From assembly GCF_029277445.1 (NCBI RefSeq), contig NZ_CP119566.1, positions 3,784,001 through 3,848,000 on the forward strand: DNA of 64,000 bases, read 5' to 3'. The position numbers and the translations under genes are program-made. Positions 16,338 through 24,993 of this stretch are shown here, in pieces. This DNA is from Pararhizobium qamdonense (lineage in GTDB: Bacteria; Pseudomonadota; Alphaproteobacteria; Rhizobiales; Rhizobiaceae). The notes under the pieces are model-generated. The model saw only the letters and a program-made list of their open reading frames with translations. It did not search any database and had not been told where the DNA came from. Within the stretch, counting starts at the first letter, position 1; each line of letters starts with the position of its first letter.

Positions 16338-17135
16338 ATGTCACTTTCCATGCGGATCGCAGCCCATCTTCCCTATCTGCGCCGTTTCTCCCGTGCCGTT
16401 ACCGGATCGCAAACCTCAGGCGACGCCTATGTCGCCGCCGTTCTGGAAGCGTTGATCGCCGACATCACGCTTTTCCCGCAAGGGTCCAACGACCGGGTCA
16501 ACCTGTTTAAATTGTTCTGCTCGATCTTCGATACGCTGAGCATAGACCTGCCGGAAACACCATCGCCGTTTGGCTGGGAAGCGCGCGCCGCCGCCAATCT
16601 TTCGGTGATTGCACCGGCAGCCCGCAAAGCGTTTCTGCTCGTTTCCGTCGAGGGGTTCTCGCCGGAGGAAACGGCCGAAATTCTGGGTGTCTCGGACCTT
16701 GAAACCGCAAATCTGTTGCGCGAGGCATCCGAGGATATTTCCCGCCAGGTCGCCACCGAAATCCTGATCATCGAGGACGAACCGCTGATCGCCATGGATA
16801 TCGAGGACATGGTGCTGAGCCTTGGCCACAAGGTGGCAGGCGTGGCCAGAACGCATGGCGAAGCGATCACGCTGTTTGAGAAGACCGAGCCGAAGATGAT
16901 CCTTGCCGATATCCAGCTTGCCGATGGCAGCTCGGGCATCGACGCCGTCAACGAAATCCTGAAAAGCGCGACGATCCCGGTGATTTTCATCACCGCGTTT
17001 CCGGAGCGCCTGTTGACCGGCACCAAACCAGAGCCGGCCTTTTTGGTGACCAAGCCGTTCAATCCGGAAATGGTGAAGGCCCTGATCAGCCAGGCGCTGT
17101 TCTTCGACGACAACGCGCGCTCCGGCAAACGCTGA
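16338..17135 (+). CDS. phyR: General stress response regulator PhyR
   Basis: 265 residues, the standard PhyR length. Residues 1-~130 are the sigma-like domain (sigma2-like helices, then EGFSPEETAEILGVSDLETANLL as the sigma4-like helix-turn-helix). Residues 141-255 are a receiver domain with acidic E146/D147, phospho-acceptor D191 (MILADIQLADG), T219 and K239. When phosphorylated, PhyR exposes the sigma-like part and sequesters NepR. GAAGGA is well placed for ATG 16338. It is divergent from nepR and next to a cluster of genes with EcfG-type promoters. The phosphorylating HWE/HisKA2 kinase is not in the window. Confidence 0.96.
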   Translation: MSLSMRIAAHLPYLRRFSRAVTGSQTSGDAYVAAVLEALIADITLFPQGSNDRVNLFKLFCSIFDTLSIDLPETPSPFGWEARAAANLSVIAPAARKAFLLVSVEGFSPEETAEILGVSDLETANLLREASEDISRQVATEILIIEDEPLIAMDIEDMVLSLGHKVAGVARTHGEAITLFEKTEPKMILADIQLADGSSGIDAVNEILKSATIPVIFITAFPERLLTGTKPEPAFLVTKPFNPEMVKALISQALFFDDNARSGKR

Positions 17136-17144
17136 GCATTGCTG

Positions 17145-18392
17145 CTACTGTCCCGGGGATGGCCGGTCGATGGCGAAGGCCTCGAACCAGCCTTCCCGCT
17201 GACCGGCGCAAAGCTGCGCCAAGATGCGCGATGCCATGAAGGAAAAGGTAATCCCGTTGCCGCCGTAGCCGTAAGCGGCAAGGATGCGCGGCATGCCGGG
17301 GACTGCGCCGATCAGCGGCAAACCGTCATCCGTCTCGCCAAAAGCGCCGGACCAGGAGAAATCGATGACCGGATTGGCTGACGGCCACAGCTTGACGAGG
17401 TCATCGACCAGCTTTTCCGATTTCTCCGGCATTTTGCTGTCGCGGGCCTGCGGATCAACCGTCTCGTCGTCGCCACCGCCAATGATGATGCGTCCGTCCC
17501 TTGTGGTGCGGGCATAATTGTAGGTTTCCGAGGCTTCCCAGATCAGTTCGCCGCCGGGCCAGAGCGTGCCTTCCCGTTGCGGCACGGTGGCGATTGCCCA
17601 GCTCGAGACTGTTTTGTGCAGGTCGCTGCGGACGAAATCGGGCATGACATATCCCGTTGCCAGGATGACATGCCGCGCCTCGATGACGAAAGGGCTGTCG
17701 GTCTCGACCGTTACCGAGCCCGGTGCATCATGGTAGGCCGTCACCATGGCATCGACCAGCCGCGCGCCGCGCGTCTGCGCATCCCGCAAAAGGCCCCAGG
17801 ATAACAGGATCGGATCGGCATCGGCGGAACCCGGAGACACGATTGCCGCTGCCCGGTCGATACCGAAGCGGGACAAAAGGTCCTTGTGATCCAGAAGCAG
17901 GCCGGGCAAACCGGCGCGTTCGCGCAGCAGATGCTCGTCGCGCAGAGCCGAGGGGCCAGCTTCGCCTGCCGCAAGGAAAAGGGTGGACCGGGGCCGGAAG
18001 GCACAATCGAAACCCAACCCTTCCACCAGGCCGGAAAGCCCCTGAACAGCTGCGACGCTGTGCCGGTAGAGTTCGGCTGCCCGGTCAAAACCGTAGAATT
18101 CGGTCAGCTCCCCCAGCGTGCAATCGATCTCCCATTGCAGCATGGCGGTGCTTGCAGCTGTGCTGCCAAGGCCCGGCTGCTCGCGATCGACGATCGTTAC
18201 ATCCACGCCACGGGCGGCAAGATGCTGCGCGGCAAGCGATCCCGTGATGCCGCCACCGACAACGAGAACGTCTGTCTTGATGCTTTGCGTGAGAGGTGGA
18301 TTGCGGGGTGGGCGCTGGCCGCCTCCCCAGGGAGACCGGCCGCCATGAAGATCGGCCTGGACCGTATCGAACGTATCGAGCATTGGGGTCAT
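17145..18392 (-). CDS. FAD-dependent oxidoreductase (DAO family)
   Basis: 415 residues, or 412 from the in-frame ATG three codons later. A ~35-residue leader with WGGGQRPPRNPPL precedes the FAD motif VLVVGGGITGSLAAQHLAARG (GxGxxG near residue 47). C-terminal SGAFGETDDGLPLIGAVPGM and AAYGYGGNGITFS are the conserved flavin-binding end of the DAO fold. The N-terminal leader resembles that of gamma-glutamylputrescine oxidases and glycine oxidase-like enzymes. The substrate is probably an amine or amino acid but cannot be fixed. It converges on phyR with a 9-bp gap and has no evident stress promoter. Confidence 0.82.
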   Translation of the reverse strand: MTPMLDTFDTVQADLHGGRSPWGGGQRPPRNPPLTQSIKTDVLVVGGGITGSLAAQHLAARGVDVTIVDREQPGLGSTAASTAMLQWEIDCTLGELTEFYGFDRAAELYRHSVAAVQGLSGLVEGLGFDCAFRPRSTLFLAAGEAGPSALRDEHLLRERAGLPGLLLDHKDLLSRFGIDRAAAIVSPGSADADPILLSWGLLRDAQTRGARLVDAMVTAYHDAPGSVTVETDSPFVIEARHVILATGYVMPDFVRSDLHKTVSSWAIATVPQREGTLWPGGELIWEASETYNYARTTRDGRIIIGGGDDETVDPQARDSKMPEKSEKLVDDLVKLWPSANPVIDFSWSGAFGETDDGLPLIGAVPGMPRILAAYGYGGNGITFSFMASRILAQLCAGQREGWFEAFAIDRPSPGQ

Positions 18393-18462
18393 GCGTCTGC
18401 TTTCAATTGCCTTATGCCGGAGCGGCCGGGACCGTTACTTATGCCCTCACCCACCTGTATCC

Positions 18463-19605
18463 TCACCCCGGCAACTGGCGCTCCGGCGGCTGGGTGCGGA
18501 CTTCGTTGAAGATGGTCATGGCGATGAGCGAGAGCGGCATGGCCAGCATGGCGCCGACCGCACCCCACATCCAGGTCCAGAAAATGATCGCAATGAAAAT
18601 CAGGAAGGGATTGATCTCCAGCCGGTGGCCGAGAATGGCTGGTGTCACCAGGTTTTCCATCACCAGATGCAGGATGAAGAAGGCGGCGGCTGGAGCCAGC
18701 GCCAGCAGGAGCGCATCTTGGGTCATCAGGCCGGCGGCCAGAAGCGCCACGGTCATGATGGTCACGCCGAGATAGGGAATGAAACTGGAGACGAAAGCGA
18801 AAAGCCCCCAGAGCGGCGCCATCGTCAAACCGCCGACAAAGGCGATCGCGGCGGTGATCGTGCCGAGAACGAGATAGATCAGGCTCGCGGTCGAGAAGTA
18901 AAACCCCACGGCGTTTTCGGTGGCATTCATGATGCGGATTGCGGCAAGCCTCCGGTCGCGGGTGGCAAACGCAAGGATGATGGTCTTGCGCAGATGGCCG
19001 CGGCCGACAAGGAACAGTCCGAGTGCGGCCATGAAGATCAGCGTCTGGATAAAGGCGGGGGTGACGCCGGCGGCAACCAGGCCGAGCATGGTGCCGGCAT
19101 TTTGAATGGCCACATCGGTGACGGCTTTTTCATCCGTTCCGGCGATCACCACCTTTGCCCATTCGAACCGCTGGATATAGGGCAGCACCCGCTCGATCGC
19201 CCGCTCCAGAATGCCTGGAGCCTGGCCGGCAACCGACGTCAAAGGCTCGACCAGGGCATTGATCAGGAAGAACAGGCCGACGACGAAAATCACCGCCAAC
19301 AGCAGCCCACCCAAGGCCGGTGGCAGTCCAAGATGCGCCAGGCGATCGGCAGCCAGACCAAGCACCATGCCGATGACGATGGCCAGCGTGACCGGCATCA
19401 GGATCGATTCCATCAGGTAAATCACGGCGGACGCAAAGATGACGAATGTGCCGACGATGCTCCAGGCAACGATCAGGTCAAGCCCGGTTTTCGGCGATGT
19501 CTCGGGGATATCCGCCGCCTCCACCTGTGCCTCCAGTTCCGCAAGCTTCCGCTTCCTGAAAGCTCCACTCCCCGTCAAGGCAGCACCCATGTTCCGGCTC
19601 TCCAT
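18463..19605 (-). CDS. AI-2E family transporter (PerM/YdiK type)
   Basis: 380 residues from ATG 19605; a TTG 12 bp upstream and ATG 19590 are alternatives. After a cytoplasmic ~45-residue start there are about eight hydrophobic helices, with a large soluble loop after helix 3 (the region around ERVLPYIQRFEWAKVVIAG), the layout of the AI-2E exporter/PerM family. Family segments PALGGLLLAVIFVVGLFFLI and WGLFAFVSSFIPYLGVTI are seen. Members export autoinducer-2 or act as ion antiporters; the cargo here is unknown. An EcfG-type promoter lies ~98 bp upstream, which suggests stress control. Confidence 0.85.
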   Translation of the reverse strand: MESRNMGAALTGSGAFRKRKLAELEAQVEAADIPETSPKTGLDLIVAWSIVGTFVIFASAVIYLMESILMPVTLAIVIGMVLGLAADRLAHLGLPPALGGLLLAVIFVVGLFFLINALVEPLTSVAGQAPGILERAIERVLPYIQRFEWAKVVIAGTDEKAVTDVAIQNAGTMLGLVAAGVTPAFIQTLIFMAALGLFLVGRGHLRKTIILAFATRDRRLAAIRIMNATENAVGFYFSTASLIYLVLGTITAAIAFVGGLTMAPLWGLFAFVSSFIPYLGVTIMTVALLAAGLMTQDALLLALAPAAAFFILHLVMENLVTPAILGHRLEINPFLIFIAIIFWTWMWGAVGAMLAMPLSLIAMTIFNEVRTQPPERQLPG

Positions 19606-19993
19606 GTGCCCCGCCAATGGCGCGCAGGCAGCCTGACGGGCGAATAAGATCGATGTGCGGAAAACACCGGAGCAGAGGCAGCGCCGGTGTGTAACGGCAA
19701 CTAACGCAGTGCTTGTGAAAAAGTTCCGGTCGCGGAGATGTCACCAGAACAAGCCATTGCCGCCTTGCGGCTTGCATACTGGTGAGGCGGTAGATGAATT
19801 TGGCATGACATTGACGGGCGGTGGAAACGGCGGAGGGCCTTTCTAGATCGCGGCTTTGATCGGTAGGCGCGTCAGGTACCCACCCACTCTGCTGCCCGCC
19901 TGATCAAATTGGCGGGAGCGAACTTTCAAACGAAACGTCGGGTCTTCCAAGCAACAATTGCTGGGAATTTCCTCCCCATCGCCAAACCTGGCG
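19606..19993. other. Intergenic region with one stress promoter
   Basis: 388 bp between the AI-2E transporter and a 56-residue membrane protein gene, both on the minus strand. It holds the EcfG-type promoter at 19703-19727. I see no further gene or clear terminator. Confidence 0.55.
19703..19727 (-). promoter_or_regulatory. EcfG (RpoE2)-type stress promoter
   Basis: On the minus strand GGAAC (19727-19723), 16-bp spacer, CGTT (19706-19703), upstream of the AI-2E transporter gene. Confidence 0.75.
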
Positions 19994-20164
19994 TCAGTAG
20001 CGTTCCGGCGGGAAAACGTGAAGCGTGAGAGAAAACAGGCCAAGGCCCAGGATCACCACGATCAAAGTGTTGGCAATGTCTTCCGACGTTGCAGGCAGGA
20101 TGCCGAGACCGATAACGGCGGCAGCGAGCAGGAACAGGCAAAGCCTTGGCAACCAGTACAGCAT
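19994..20164 (-). CDS. Small two-helix membrane protein
   Basis: 56 residues: MLYWLPRLCLFLLAAAVIGL, a short polar turn (PATSEDIAN), then LIVVILGLGLFSLTLHVF and a PPERY tail. The size and two-helix hairpin resemble DUF1328/DUF3309-type stress proteins but I cannot place it in either family. An EcfG-type promoter lies ~74 bp before the start, and AAGGAATG surrounds the start region. It is shorter than common gene-finder cut-offs and easily missed. Confidence 0.75.
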   Translation of the reverse strand: MLYWLPRLCLFLLAAAVIGLGILPATSEDIANTLIVVILGLGLFSLTLHVFPPERY

Positions 20165-20237
20165 GGCACATTCCTTTATAGTTGGCCTTGAAACCGGCCT
20201 TGATGTCGGAAAGCATTCTCATTGGGATGCGCAGTTT

Positions 20238-20262
20238 AACGCGGCTTGAGCCGAATGGTTCC
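20238..20262 (-). promoter_or_regulatory. EcfG (RpoE2)-type stress promoter
   Basis: On the minus strand GGAAC (20262-20258), 16-bp spacer, CGTT (20241-20238), in front of the 56-residue membrane protein gene. Confidence 0.78.
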
Positions 20263-20389
20263 GTAGCCTTGCGTCGACGCCGCCACGAACCTTGGGCGTA
20301 GTGCCATCACCCGATGTTCAACTAATCCCGTTTGCGGGTGATCCAATTGCCGGGTGCCGCGTATCGAAGGCAAAGCGATGGAGACTGCG

Positions 20390-20776
20390 ATGCGGAAAAT
20401 TGCAATTGTCACTCTTGGCGTCATGATCTCCAGCCTTGCGGCGGCGGCGCAGACCACGCAGATGAAGGAAGCGGATATCCGCGGCCAGATCATCGGCAAG
20501 ACCATCTATCTGGCAGCGCCGATGGGCGGCGAATTCCCCCTCAACTATCACCCCTCCGGCGAGGTCGATGGCAGCGGCAAGGCGCTGGGACTGGGAAAAT
20601 TCATCCAGCCCACCGATACGGGCCGCTGGTGGATCAAGTCGGACAAGCTCTGCCAGCAATTCAAGGTCTGGTATGACGGGTCGCCCATGTGTTTCGACCT
20701 GACGGAAACTGGTGAAGGCAAGGTCAAATGGGTGCGCGACAACGGCGACACCGGCACGGCGCGCATCGGGAATTGA
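20390..20776 (+). CDS. Small secreted protein of unknown function
   Basis: 128 residues from ATG 20390 (MRKIAIVTLGVMISSLAAAAQ), chosen because it gives a clean signal peptide with cleavage after AAA; ATG 20378 is possible. The mature part has conserved-looking segments GQIIGKTIYLAAPMGGEFPL, GRWWIKSDKLCQQFKVWYDG and MCFDL, with two Cys that may pair. Similar short periplasmic proteins occur in Rhizobiales, but I cannot name a domain with confidence. It converges on RidA with a shared terminator. Confidence 0.72.
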   Translation: MRKIAIVTLGVMISSLAAAAQTTQMKEADIRGQIIGKTIYLAAPMGGEFPLNYHPSGEVDGSGKALGLGKFIQPTDTGRWWIKSDKLCQQFKVWYDGSPMCFDLTETGEGKVKWVRDNGDTGTARIGN

Positions 20777-20787
20777 CAGAGTGGCAT

Positions 20788-20824
20788 GAAAAAGCCGGCG
20801 CCCCTGGAAGGACGCCGGCTTTTC
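20788..20824. terminator. Bidirectional Rho-independent terminator
   Basis: AAAAGCCGGCG / CGCCGGCTTTT stem with a 12-nt loop between the convergent secreted-protein and RidA genes. Confidence 0.82.
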
Positions 20825-20841
20825 CGTGTTCCATGGCTCTC

Positions 20842-21186
20842 TTAGAGAGCCGCGATGACGATGACTTCGACGAGATAGTCCGGGGTCGCGAGCTTGGCTT
20901 CGCCGGTGGCGCGGGCCGGTGTGTTGCCCTGCGAGGCCCAGCCATCCCAGACGGCGTTCATCTTGGGGAAATCGACCATGTCGGCCAGCCAGATGGTTGC
21001 CGACAGGATACGGGACTTGTCTGTGCCAGCCTCAGCCAACAGACGATCGACCGAAGCCAGAGCCTGCTTGGTCTGCTCGGTCACATCGGAACCGGCCTCG
21101 CCAACCTGGCCGGCGAGATAGACGGTACCATTGTGCACAACGGCCTGGCTCATGCGCGGACCGGTTTCGAAGCGTTTGATTTCCAT
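20842..21186 (-). CDS. RidA family protein (reactive intermediate deaminase-like)
   Basis: 114 residues of the YjgF/YER057c/UK114 fold: MSQAVVHNGTVYLAGQVGE at the start, QTKQALASVDRLLAEAGTDKSRIL in the middle and a C-terminal LVEVIVIAAL. The usual RidA arginine that contacts the substrate carboxylate (normally in an R-x-x-V-x-V context near the C-terminus) is not evident here (DYLVEVIVIAAL), so this may be one of the non-canonical Rid subgroups. It lies 117 bp upstream of nothing on its own strand except the dppF end, so a link with the peptide transporter operon is possible. Confidence 0.85.
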   Translation of the reverse strand: MEIKRFETGPRMSQAVVHNGTVYLAGQVGEAGSDVTEQTKQALASVDRLLAEAGTDKSRILSATIWLADMVDFPKMNAVWDGWASQGNTPARATGEAKLATPDYLVEVIVIAAL

Positions 21187-21303
21187 CTTGATATTCCTCG
21201 TAGAATGCGGCGGGCCGCATGTGAATTGTGGTGACGCAGGCGCTTTACCGCAGATTTCCGGTCAGTGGAACCATGATCGCGCGATTGCCGCACCCGATGG
21301 GGT

Positions 21304-22131
21304 TCAAGCTGCGTTTTTGCGGGCAAGCCTTGCCTTGATGCTGTCGACGTCGGCGCGCGGCGTCGCGGCAAACAGCGTCTTGGTATAGTTGTGCTTGGGG
21401 TCGGTAAAGACCTCCTCGCGGCTGCCATATTCGACCGCTTCCCCGTAATACATCACCATCACGTCATCAGCGATGTAGCGCACCACCGACAGGTCGTGGC
21501 TGATGAAGACATAGGTCAGCTGGAATTCGTCCTGCAGATCGGCGAGCAGGTTGAGAACCTGGGCCTGCACCGAAAGGTCGAGCGCCGACACCGGCTCGTC
21601 GAGCACCAGAAGCCGCGGGTTGAGCATCAGCGCGCGGGCGATCGCCACGCGCTGGCGCTGGCCGCCGGAAAACATGTGCGGATAGCGGCCGTAATGTTTT
21701 TCCTCGAGACCGACCTTCTTCAACATGGCCATCGCCTTGTCGCGGCGGTCGTCGGCTTTCATATTGGTGTTGATGATCAGCGGCTCGGTGAGGATTTCGC
21801 CGATCTTCTTGCGCGGGTTCAGCGTGCCATAGGGGTTCTGGAACACGATCTGCACCTTCTGGCGCATTTCCGGCGTCAGCCGTTCCTTGGCGATATCGAC
21901 CTTGTTGCCATCAATCAGCATGTCGCCGGAGGTTGCGGGGTCGATCATGGTGACGATGCGGGCAAGCGTCGATTTTCCACAGCCGCTTTCGCCGACGATG
22001 GCCAGCGTCTTGCCCTGATCGACGGCAAAGCTCACGCCTTTGACGGCATGAACGGTCTTGGCCTTTTTGAAAAGGCTGCCGGGGATGTGGTAATCGCGGG
22101 TGAGGTTTCTGGCTTCGAGAACATGGGTCAT
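21304..22131 (-). CDS. dppF: Peptide ABC transporter ATP-binding protein, DppF type
   Basis: 275 residues. Walker [10 protein letters not shown] (about residues 44-52), Q-loop in [16 protein letters not shown], signature [14 protein letters not shown] and Walker [13 protein letters not shown] are intact. The C-terminal [22 protein letters not shown] is the oligopeptide-binding extension of the Opp/Dpp class. It is one of two ATPases of the importer. The start overlaps the end of dppD by 4 bp. It is the last gene of the dppABCDF-type operon. Confidence 0.92.
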   Translation of the reverse strand: MTHVLEARNLTRDYHIPGSLFKKAKTVHAVKGVSFAVDQGKTLAIVGESGCGKSTLARIVTMIDPATSGDMLIDGNKVDIAKERLTPEMRQKVQIVFQNPYGTLNPRKKIGEILTEPLIINTNMKADDRRDKAMAMLKKVGLEEKHYGRYPHMFSGGQRQRVAIARALMLNPRLLVLDEPVSALDLSVQAQVLNLLADLQDEFQLTYVFISHDLSVVRYIADDVMVMYYGEAVEYGSREEVFTDPKHNYTKTLFAATPRADVDSIKARLARKNAA

Positions 22132-22985
22132 CGAACAGCTCCTGCAAAGATCTGGTCGTCGCTGAGGAATTCCGCGATCGTGGGAAGGCGGTCGCCGGTG
22201 GCATTGTCGGGAAGGGCCGACAGAAGCGCGCGGGTATATTCGCTCTTCGGAGATTCAAACAGCGAGAGCACGTCGGCCTCCTCGATCTTGCGGCCCTTGT
22301 ACTGGACGATGACGCGATCGGCGGTTTCTGCCACCACACCCATATTATGGGTGATGATGATCAGGCCCATGCCATGTTCGGCCTGCAGCCGCATCAGGAG
22401 ATCGAGGATCTGCTTCTGGATGGTGACGTCGAGGGCCGTCGTCGGCTCGTCGGCGATCAGGAGCTTTGGATTGCACGACAGCGCGATCGCGATCATCACG
22501 CGCTGGCACTGGCCGCCCGACATCTGGTGGGGAAAATGTCCCAGGCGCTCGGCAGGATTGGGAATGCCGACCAGGTCGAACAGCTCGATGGCGCGGGCCC
22601 GGCGCGCCGCCTTGTCGAGGCCGAGGTGAATGCGCAGCACTTCCTCGATCTGGAAGCCGACGGTGAAGCACGGGTTGAGACTGGCGACCGGCTCCTGAAA
22701 GATCATGGCAATATCCTTGCCGACGATCTTGCGGCGGTCGGACGGCGACAGGCCGAGCAGATCGATGCCGTTGAACTGCAGCTTGTCGGCGGTGACCTTG
22801 GCCGTCCAGGGCAAGAGGCCCATGGCCGCCAGCATCGAGACGGATTTGCCGGAGCCGGATTCACCGACGATCGCCAGCACTTCGCCGGCATTGACCTTCA
22901 TCGAGACGCCATCGACCGCGCGGAAAGGACCGGCGGCCGTCTGGAATTCGACGACGAGATTTTCGATTTCGAAAAGCGACATCAT
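22128..22985 (-). CDS. dppD: Peptide ABC transporter ATP-binding protein, DppD type
   Basis: 285 residues (two adjacent ATGs, 22985 and 22982). Walker [10 protein letters not shown] (about residues 39-47), Q-loop [17 protein letters not shown], signature [15 protein letters not shown] and Walker [13 protein letters not shown] are present. The C-terminal extension ([19 protein letters not shown]) is that of DppD/OppD. The Cys in the signature (GGQCQR) is a common rhizobial variant. Overlaps dppC by 4 bp. Confidence 0.92.
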   Translation of the reverse strand: MMSLFEIENLVVEFQTAAGPFRAVDGVSMKVNAGEVLAIVGESGSGKSVSMLAAMGLLPWTAKVTADKLQFNGIDLLGLSPSDRRKIVGKDIAMIFQEPVASLNPCFTVGFQIEEVLRIHLGLDKAARRARAIELFDLVGIPNPAERLGHFPHQMSGGQCQRVMIAIALSCNPKLLIADEPTTALDVTIQKQILDLLMRLQAEHGMGLIIITHNMGVVAETADRVIVQYKGRKIEEADVLSLFESPKSEYTRALLSALPDNATGDRLPTIAEFLSDDQIFAGAVR

Positions 22986-23875
22986 GACCTCTTCAACTTC
23001 GGATCAAGCGCATCGCGCAGGCCGTCGCCCATCAGGTTGATGGCAATGACGGTGATGAGAATGGCAAGACCGGGGAAGGTCACGACCCACCAGGCGCGCT
23101 GGATGAACTCGCGGGCCTCGGCCAGCATCGTGCCCCATTCCGGCGTCGGCGGCTGAGCGCCCATGCCTAGGAACCCAAGTGCTGCCGCATCGAGGATGGC
23201 CGCCGAGAAGGCGAGCGTCGCCTGGACGATCAAGGGTGCGAGGCAATTGGGCAGGATGGTGAGAAACATCAGCCGCAGGGTGCCGGCACCGGCGACCCGC
23301 GAGGCAATGACATAATCCTTGGTGCGTTCCGACATGACGGCGGCGCGCGTCAGCCGCACGAAATGCGGCAGGTTGACCAGCGAGATCGCGATCATCGCAT
23401 TGACCAGGCCCGGCCCCAGAACGGCGACCAGCACGAGCGCCAGAAGCAGCGACGGGAAGGCCAGGATAATATCCATGACGCGCATGATGATCGTATCGGT
23501 GCGGCCGCGGAAATAGCCGGCGACCAGGCCGACGAGCACGCCGGAGATGACCGACAGCGTCACGACGACAAGGCCGATGAACAGCGAGAAACGGGCACCG
23601 TAGATCAAGCGCGACAGGATATCGCGGCCGACGGCGTCGGTTCCGAGAAAGTAGGTCCACTGCCCGCCCTGCGTCCAGCCGGGCGGCAACAGAAGCATAT
23701 CGCGGTTCTGGATGCTGGGGCTATGCGGCGCGACGAAGGCCGCAAAGACGGCGACGAACAGGATGATCAGGAAGATCGCCAGCCCCATCACCGCGCCCTT
23801 GTTGCGCGAGAAATAGAACCAGAATTCGGCAAAGCCGGTCTGCGGCTTGGCAATTTTAATTTCAGCGACAGCCAT
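22982..23875 (-). CDS. dppC: Peptide ABC transporter permease, DppC type
   Basis: 297 residues: N-terminal helix after a cytoplasmic start (FWFYFSRNKGAVMGLAIFLI), a periplasmic loop with PPGWTQGGQWTYFLGTDAVGRD, then five helices. FLGTDAVGRDILSRLIYGAR is the hallmark of DppC/OppC permeases, and the EAA-type loop (ALGFLGMGAQPPTPEWGTML) contacts the ATPase. Forms the inner-membrane channel with DppB. Nine bp separate it from dppB. Confidence 0.93.
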   Translation of the reverse strand: MAVAEIKIAKPQTGFAEFWFYFSRNKGAVMGLAIFLIILFVAVFAAFVAPHSPSIQNRDMLLLPPGWTQGGQWTYFLGTDAVGRDILSRLIYGARFSLFIGLVVVTLSVISGVLVGLVAGYFRGRTDTIIMRVMDIILAFPSLLLALVLVAVLGPGLVNAMIAISLVNLPHFVRLTRAAVMSERTKDYVIASRVAGAGTLRLMFLTILPNCLAPLIVQATLAFSAAILDAAALGFLGMGAQPPTPEWGTMLAEAREFIQRAWWVVTFPGLAILITVIAINLMGDGLRDALDPKLKRS

Positions 23876-23884
23876 CAGACCCTC

Positions 23885-24889
23885 CTAATGCCGGATACGC
23901 GGATTGATGAAGCCGTAAAGCACATCAACGATGAGGTTGATGATCATGATCATGGCGGCGATCAGCATCAGCCCGCCCTGCACGACCTGATAGTCCCGCT
24001 TGAACACGGAATCGACCATCCATTTGCCGATACCCGGCCAGGAGAAGATCGTTTCCGTCAGGATCGCGCCGGCAAGCAGCACGCCGACCTGCAGGCCGAT
24101 CGTGGTGATGACCGGGATCAGGGCGTTGCGCAGCGCATGCACGCCGATGACCCGGAATGGCGAAAGGCCTTTGGAACGGGCGGTGCGGACATAATCCTCG
24201 CCGAGCACTTCCAGCATGGCCGAGCGCGTCTGGCGGGCAATGACCGCAAGCGGAATGGTGGCAAGCACGACGGTGGGCAGGATCAGATAGCTGACGGCCG
24301 ATCGGAACGCGCCCGCCTGCCCCGAGATCAGGCTGTCGATCAGCATGAAGCCGGTGACCTGCGGGAAGAAATACATCATCGAGATGCGTCCCGAGACCGG
24401 CGTCCAGCCGAGATAGCCGGAAAAGAAGATGATGAGAAGCAGGCCCCACCAGAAGATCGGCATGGAATAACCGATGAGGGCGACGCCCATCAGCGACTGG
24501 TCGAGCCAGGTCCCCCGCTTGACCGCGGCGACCACGCCGGCGGGAATGCCGAGCAGCACGGCCACGATGATGGCACAGAGCGACAGCTCCAGCGTTGCCG
24601 GGAAAAGGTTCATGAAATCGTCGAGAACCGGACGCTTGGTGACGATGGATGAGCCGAAATCACCCGTCACGAGACCGCCGAGATAATCGAAATATTGCAC
24701 ATACATCGGCCGGTCGAGGCCGAGCTGGTGCATGAGTTCGGTGTGGCGTTCCGGAGCCATGACGCGCTCACCCGACATCAACATGACGGGATCGCCCGGC
24801 AGAAGTCGAATGAAGGAGAACGCGATCAGCGACACCCCGAGGAACGTGGGTATCAGGACGGCGAGCCGTCCGAAGATAAAGCGCAACAT
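23885..24889 (-). CDS. dppB: Peptide ABC transporter permease, DppB type
   Basis: 334 residues from ATG 24889 (MLRFIFGRLAVLIPTFLGVS); an upstream start would add 21 residues not usual for the family. Six helices, with the DppB/OppB segments FIRLLPGDPVMLMSGE and the EAA loop DYVRTARSKGLSPFRVIGVHA. GGAG lies upstream of the ATG. Forms the channel with DppC. The 104-bp gap to dppA contains a small hairpin (GCACGC / GCGTGC) that may stabilise dppA mRNA. Confidence 0.93.
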   Translation of the reverse strand: MLRFIFGRLAVLIPTFLGVSLIAFSFIRLLPGDPVMLMSGERVMAPERHTELMHQLGLDRPMYVQYFDYLGGLVTGDFGSSIVTKRPVLDDFMNLFPATLELSLCAIIVAVLLGIPAGVVAAVKRGTWLDQSLMGVALIGYSMPIFWWGLLLIIFFSGYLGWTPVSGRISMMYFFPQVTGFMLIDSLISGQAGAFRSAVSYLILPTVVLATIPLAVIARQTRSAMLEVLGEDYVRTARSKGLSPFRVIGVHALRNALIPVITTIGLQVGVLLAGAILTETIFSWPGIGKWMVDSVFKRDYQVVQGGLMLIAAMIMIINLIVDVLYGFINPRIRH

Positions 24890-24993
24890 GGGAGCCAATC
24901 CCTTCTTTCTTTGAAAAACCGACGGCCCGAATGTCTTCGAGCCGCCGGCCATTGCACGCTCTTTGCGGCGTGCCTTTGTTTTTTCAGCCGATC

